Source: a virus
Reading direction: 5' to 3' (one strand)
DNA length: 21,364 nt
Virus record (IMG/VR): IMGVR_UViG_3300021959_000488
Location: 1 to 21,364 of that record
In this document: piece after piece, positions 19,301-21,364 of the stretch
Position numbering within the stretch: position 1 is the stretch's first letter
How the letters are laid out: every line of letters begins with the position of its first letter
Notes under the pieces: model-generated
Databases searched by the model: none
The model's input: only the letters and a program-made list of their open reading frames with translations
Told to the model about the DNA's origin: nothing
Made by a program: the position numbers and the translations under genes

Positions 19301-21364
19301 TTGATCGTGCTGGAGCTTTGACCGCAACAAACGCAACGATAACAGGCGCTGTTACAGCAACATCAGGAACCTTCACGGGAACTGTCAACGCAAACGCTGG
19401 CGCATTCACTGGAGACGTTTCCACCGACTCAAAGTTTATTGCTGGAACAGGTGACGCGACAACCGTTATTGATGGCGAAGCCTCTGCAACTTATAGAATA
19501 TTTAGCGGAGCGGCTCAAACTGAAAGTGAGAATGCGCCATTTCAAGTTAAGCCTGACGGTTCTGTTTTCGCTAAAAATATTACAGTGTTTGATTCGTCTG
19601 GAAACATCCTGCTTGATCAAGACGGACTAGGCGCAGCGGCGCTGGCTGGAATATCGCTTACTTCAGGAACGGCAGTTGACAAGGTAAGCGGCGTTTTATC
19701 TGGCGACGGTGGTGAGATGACGCTGACGCTAGATCAAACTGCGACAGTAACCTTAGAGACCAAATTCGCGATTTACGACAATTCAGTAGGCACCTTGTAT
19801 TTGCGCGGTACTGGAGCGTCATCCTCCGCTGCATTATCAGACATAACAAATTCAACGCTAAACATTATTTATAGCTTGCAGACTGATGGCGGCTCATATT
19901 CCACTGCCGCAACAAAACCAATAACATTCACAAGCACCGACTCAACGCCAAGCTCTACCGAAGTTTATGTTACTGCGGCTCTGATTTCTGGTTCGTATTT
20001 GACGATCTTGGTAGACGCTGGTGGCGCATTAGAATACATCGCAAATACTAGCACCTACGGCGCAACTGCTTACGTTGTAACTAGTCACACTTTTACCAAT
20101 CTAGCGGCTGGCGTTCACAAGGTAAAATTGTCATCTACGATAACGGGATCGGGCTCACCTGACGCTGCTGGTCAGTCAACATCAAATCGTTTATACGAAT
20201 TAACATCATCAGCAATTAACTTTGTTGAAAGTGCTGCAAATGTTTTTGCTAATGGTTCGCCTTCAGTACCTTCTGGCGGCGGCACAGTGTCAGGCAACTT
20301 AATTATTAGCGGTGACTTAACTGTAAACGGCACAACAACAACACTGAACACACAAACCCTCGACGTAGAAGACAAAAATATAACAGTCAACTACGGGGCT
20401 GGCGATACTTCCGCATCAGCGGACGGTGCTGGCTTTACGATTCAAGACGCAGTCAACTCCACCACCGATGCAACGCTCCTCTGGAAGACCGCGACAGATA
20501 CTTTTGAGTTTAGCCATCCGATCAAAGCTCAGTCGGATTTAACGCTTTCATCCGCTGGCGGTGACGCAGGAATCTATTGGAAAGACAGCAGCGCATCAGA
20601 CGCAACCGCTTGGCATCTTCACGCTGATGTCACGCAAGCAACAACCAATTTGCTTCTGAATTATGCGGGCGGCGGCACTAACTTCTCATTCGTCAACAAC
20701 GGTAATTTCTTAGCGCCCGGCACAATCTTCGCGGACGGTGCTGCGTCTAATTCGCTGCAGTGGGAAGCTGGGTATGATTATTCGCAAGTGGGTCATCTAC
20801 CGTTAGCCGGTGGTAACCTTACTGGAAATGTTAGATTCGGAAACACAAGCGTTGGCACTGAAGACGATAGCGAATATCTGCTGTCAACGGGCGGCCAGTT
20901 GATCATCAGAGCGAACGATTCTGCTGCTGATGATTCGTACACATATCTAATTCTAGATTCAGGCAACGCAAGCGGCGCAGCGTCCGCATATGCTGGCGTA
21001 ATGACACGCACAAACGGCGTTGAACGATTTCGTGTCGGAGGCGATGGCACGATTAAGTTCTTTGAGGATACCGGAACGACCGCGAAGCTGGTCTGGAATC
21101 CGACATCTGAAGAATTCCAGTTTGCTGATAACGTCAAGGCCATCTTCGGCGCTGGCAGTGACTTACAGATTTATCATAATGGTGGCGACAGTCTAATTGC
21201 TGACACAGGCACAGGTGATTTATACATACGCGGTTCTAACAATATCTTTCTTCAAAAAGGCGATGGGTCTGAAACATTTATTTCTACTGCTGATGATGGT
21301 GCCGTCACACTTCATTACGACAACGCAGCCAAACTAGCCACCAGCTCCACAGGTATTCAGGTCA
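16309..21364 (+). CDS. Giant tail-tip / host specificity protein (J-like, GTA gp15-like), partial
   Basis: The frame opens at the ATG at 16309 and stays open to the window edge: 1685 codons and no stop, so the true protein is longer. The N-terminus has two hydrophobic segments (~5-33 and ~40-62) and then the VPRQIVYGETRIAGNIVRM block, typical of J-like tip proteins. A conserved tip core follows (DPEKL, IWFKVKGKKVYDPR, NPALIVRDFLVDTTYG, LTSCSGSISY). Around 545-745 there are two fibronectin type III-like domains, then a helix-rich linker (ASAITAGTIDASSI). The C-terminal half is fibre-like, with three APFRV-type repeats at about 940, 994 and 1076, GAIGGF repeats, and a segment (~1325-1375) with GDLTVNGTTTTLNTQTLDVE, a fibre motif I associate with marine phages. 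It probably contacts the host receptor. Confidence 0.9.
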   Translation, partial: MAKVIKAALIAAAVVALTIVTLGASLPALFVGTSALAGLHVALQYAIVTFVGSVIAGGVGMLTSKGIEATAQNFGSKITGTGAQVPRQIVYGETRIAGNIVRMRTSGDENNTLNVAIVLAGHEIESLEGVYFDTTLITTTTSTLHSETVYSASNADFVNTDNGNAFTGGSLVQYTFHDGSQTAVDGYAASLTSVGLNYDTNSKFQGMAYVFMRLVYDPEKLTSIPKIWFKVKGKKVYDPRNSTTAWSKNPALIVRDFLVDTTYGLKCVSGEINDANVVGGFHKAADICDQQVVLANGSSYENRYTSSGFTNGSASLDGVLEGILTSCSGSISYTNGKFNLFVGGDQSASLTIRDDDLLAPVSITTKSSGGDLYNSVKALHIDPSNNYQGVESPILTSSSYLAADTPTGEATANFKKTLEIQLPFTTKSTEAQRLQKIALIRQRQTTTISALVSLEFMQLQPNDWVYLVNDRLNFGESYNGTGNPKTFEVKSMQMEFFDNEGVIFAGTRLVLQEIDDTVYDYVASDYQSEVADSSQPSTGNLSISAPTIVGSQGLTQRSRIEGPTAKIDIIATWTNNSDEAIQGTEIQFKESTDSDYSVVTIAGKASSSAVIPNVSVAKAYDVRIRHFSWDNVTSGFTSYSQITIAQPDTVAAPTNFAATTDKPFFSELTWTNPANTNLRAVEVHFSTTSGFTPNSGTLLNTYYGDVGKTKKVILGVSAGLSYDTNYYFLARSINVYGSASGYTSQVTGKFRKAQNADVEELNASAITAGTIDASSITVENIDAAKITANELNLSVIPSSVVFTSELSDNTTIISGGNIKTGSITLSTTTNSGLGSLKAGKTSYEDTTTAGYYLGFVGTGSDAGDAAFSIGNATSGLTYTPVSGLTVTGNLSATTGAIGGFSIQTDYIKDAADSMGLASTVTGGDDVRFWAGNTFANRASAPFRVTEAGVVTASSGAIGGFTLSGTSLIAGSGVTRVSLSTADGISLGNNTFASAPFRVDRAGALTATNATITGAVTATSGTFTGTVNANAGAFTGDVSTDSKFIAGTGDATTVIDGEASATYRIFSGAAQTESENAPFQVKPDGSVFAKNITVFDSSGNILLDQDGLGAAALAGISLTSGTAVDKVSGVLSGDGGEMTLTLDQTATVTLETKFAIYDNSVGTLYLRGTGASSSAALSDITNSTLNIIYSLQTDGGSYSTAATKPITFTSTDSTPSSTEVYVTAALISGSYLTILVDAGGALEYIANTSTYGATAYVVTSHTFTNLAAGVHKVKLSSTITGSGSPDAAGQSTSNRLYELTSSAINFVESAANVFANGSPSVPSGGGTVSGNLIISGDLTVNGTTTTLNTQTLDVEDKNITVNYGAGDTSASADGAGFTIQDAVNSTTDATLLWKTATDTFEFSHPIKAQSDLTLSSAGGDAGIYWKDSSASDATAWHLHADVTQATTNLLLNYAGGGTNFSFVNNGNFLAPGTIFADGAASNSLQWEAGYDYSQVGHLPLAGGNLTGNVRFGNTSVGTEDDSEYLLSTGGQLIIRANDSAADDSYTYLILDSGNASGAASAYAGVMTRTNGVERFRVGGDGTIKFFEDTGTTAKLVWNPTSEEFQFADNVKAIFGAGSDLQIYHNGGDSLIADTGTGDLYIRGSNNIFLQKGDGSETFISTADDGAVTLHYDNAAKLATSSTGIQV

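Noticed and set aside
19023-19424. Minus-strand ORF of 133 codons, Val/Ala/Pro-rich
   Set aside because: It lies inside the repeat-rich fibre part of the tail-tip gene on the opposite strand and reflects its codon pattern.
1-21364. CRISPR arrays, tRNA or rRNA genes, insertion sequences and attachment sites
   Set aside because: I saw no regularly spaced repeats, cloverleaf sequences, transposase genes or terminal inverted repeats. Integration genes, if any, lie outside the window.

Overview
This window is the structural (head and tail) module of a tailed double-stranded DNA phage or prophage with a long non-contractile tail (siphovirus type). The order is: end of a probable terminase, portal, MuF-like minor head protein, prohead protease, HK97-fold major capsid protein, decoration-like protein, head-tail connector, head closure, gp10-like protein, tail terminator, two tail tube paralogues, tail assembly chaperones, tape measure, distal tail protein, DUF2163-like hub, NlpC/P60-like protein and a giant tail-tip/fibre protein that runs off the right edge. 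The last four genes, with the chaperone pair, match the gene order of the Rhodobacter capsulatus gene transfer agent and related siphophages. Tail-fibre motifs at the right end resemble those I know from marine phages. Shine-Dalgarno sites of GGAG type and sigma70-like promoters indicate a bacterial, probably Gram-negative and possibly marine host; the host cannot be named from the sequence.

Layout. 1-3869 (+): terminase tail, a portal with two extra C-terminal domains, a MuF protein carrying a C-terminal HExxH zinc-peptidase-like domain, and an overlapping 62-aa gene. 3861-5311 (-): an island of five small genes pointing against the late operon and converging on the MuF unit with a 9-nt overlap. 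5312-5530: divergent promoter region with a good sigma70-like promoter facing right and a 12-bp palindrome. 5531-8060 (+): protease, capsid and decoration genes, closed by a strong hairpin/T-tract terminator at 8070-8099. 8110-11554 (+): small head genes, connector genes and tail tube genes. 11520-12061 (+): tail assembly chaperones, very probably joined by a -1 programmed frameshift at an A AAA AAG heptamer. 12061-21364 (+): tape measure and tail-tip genes, tightly packed with 1- to 8-nt overlaps except for a 5-nt gap at 15898-15902.

How they work together. The portal nucleates the head; the protease removes the N-terminal delta region of the capsid protein; the decoration-like protein may coat the shell. 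Connector, closure and terminator proteins join head to tail. Tube protein polymerises around the tape measure with help from the frameshifted chaperones. The distal tail, hub, peptidase-like and tip proteins form the adsorption and injection end. The MuF-peptidase protein is probably carried in the virion and may be delivered into the host.

The most noteworthy points are the MuF-metallopeptidase fusion with its overlapping small partner gene, the dnaX-like frameshift cassette, the reverse-strand island inside the head genes, the portal with appended domains, and the tandem tail tube genes.
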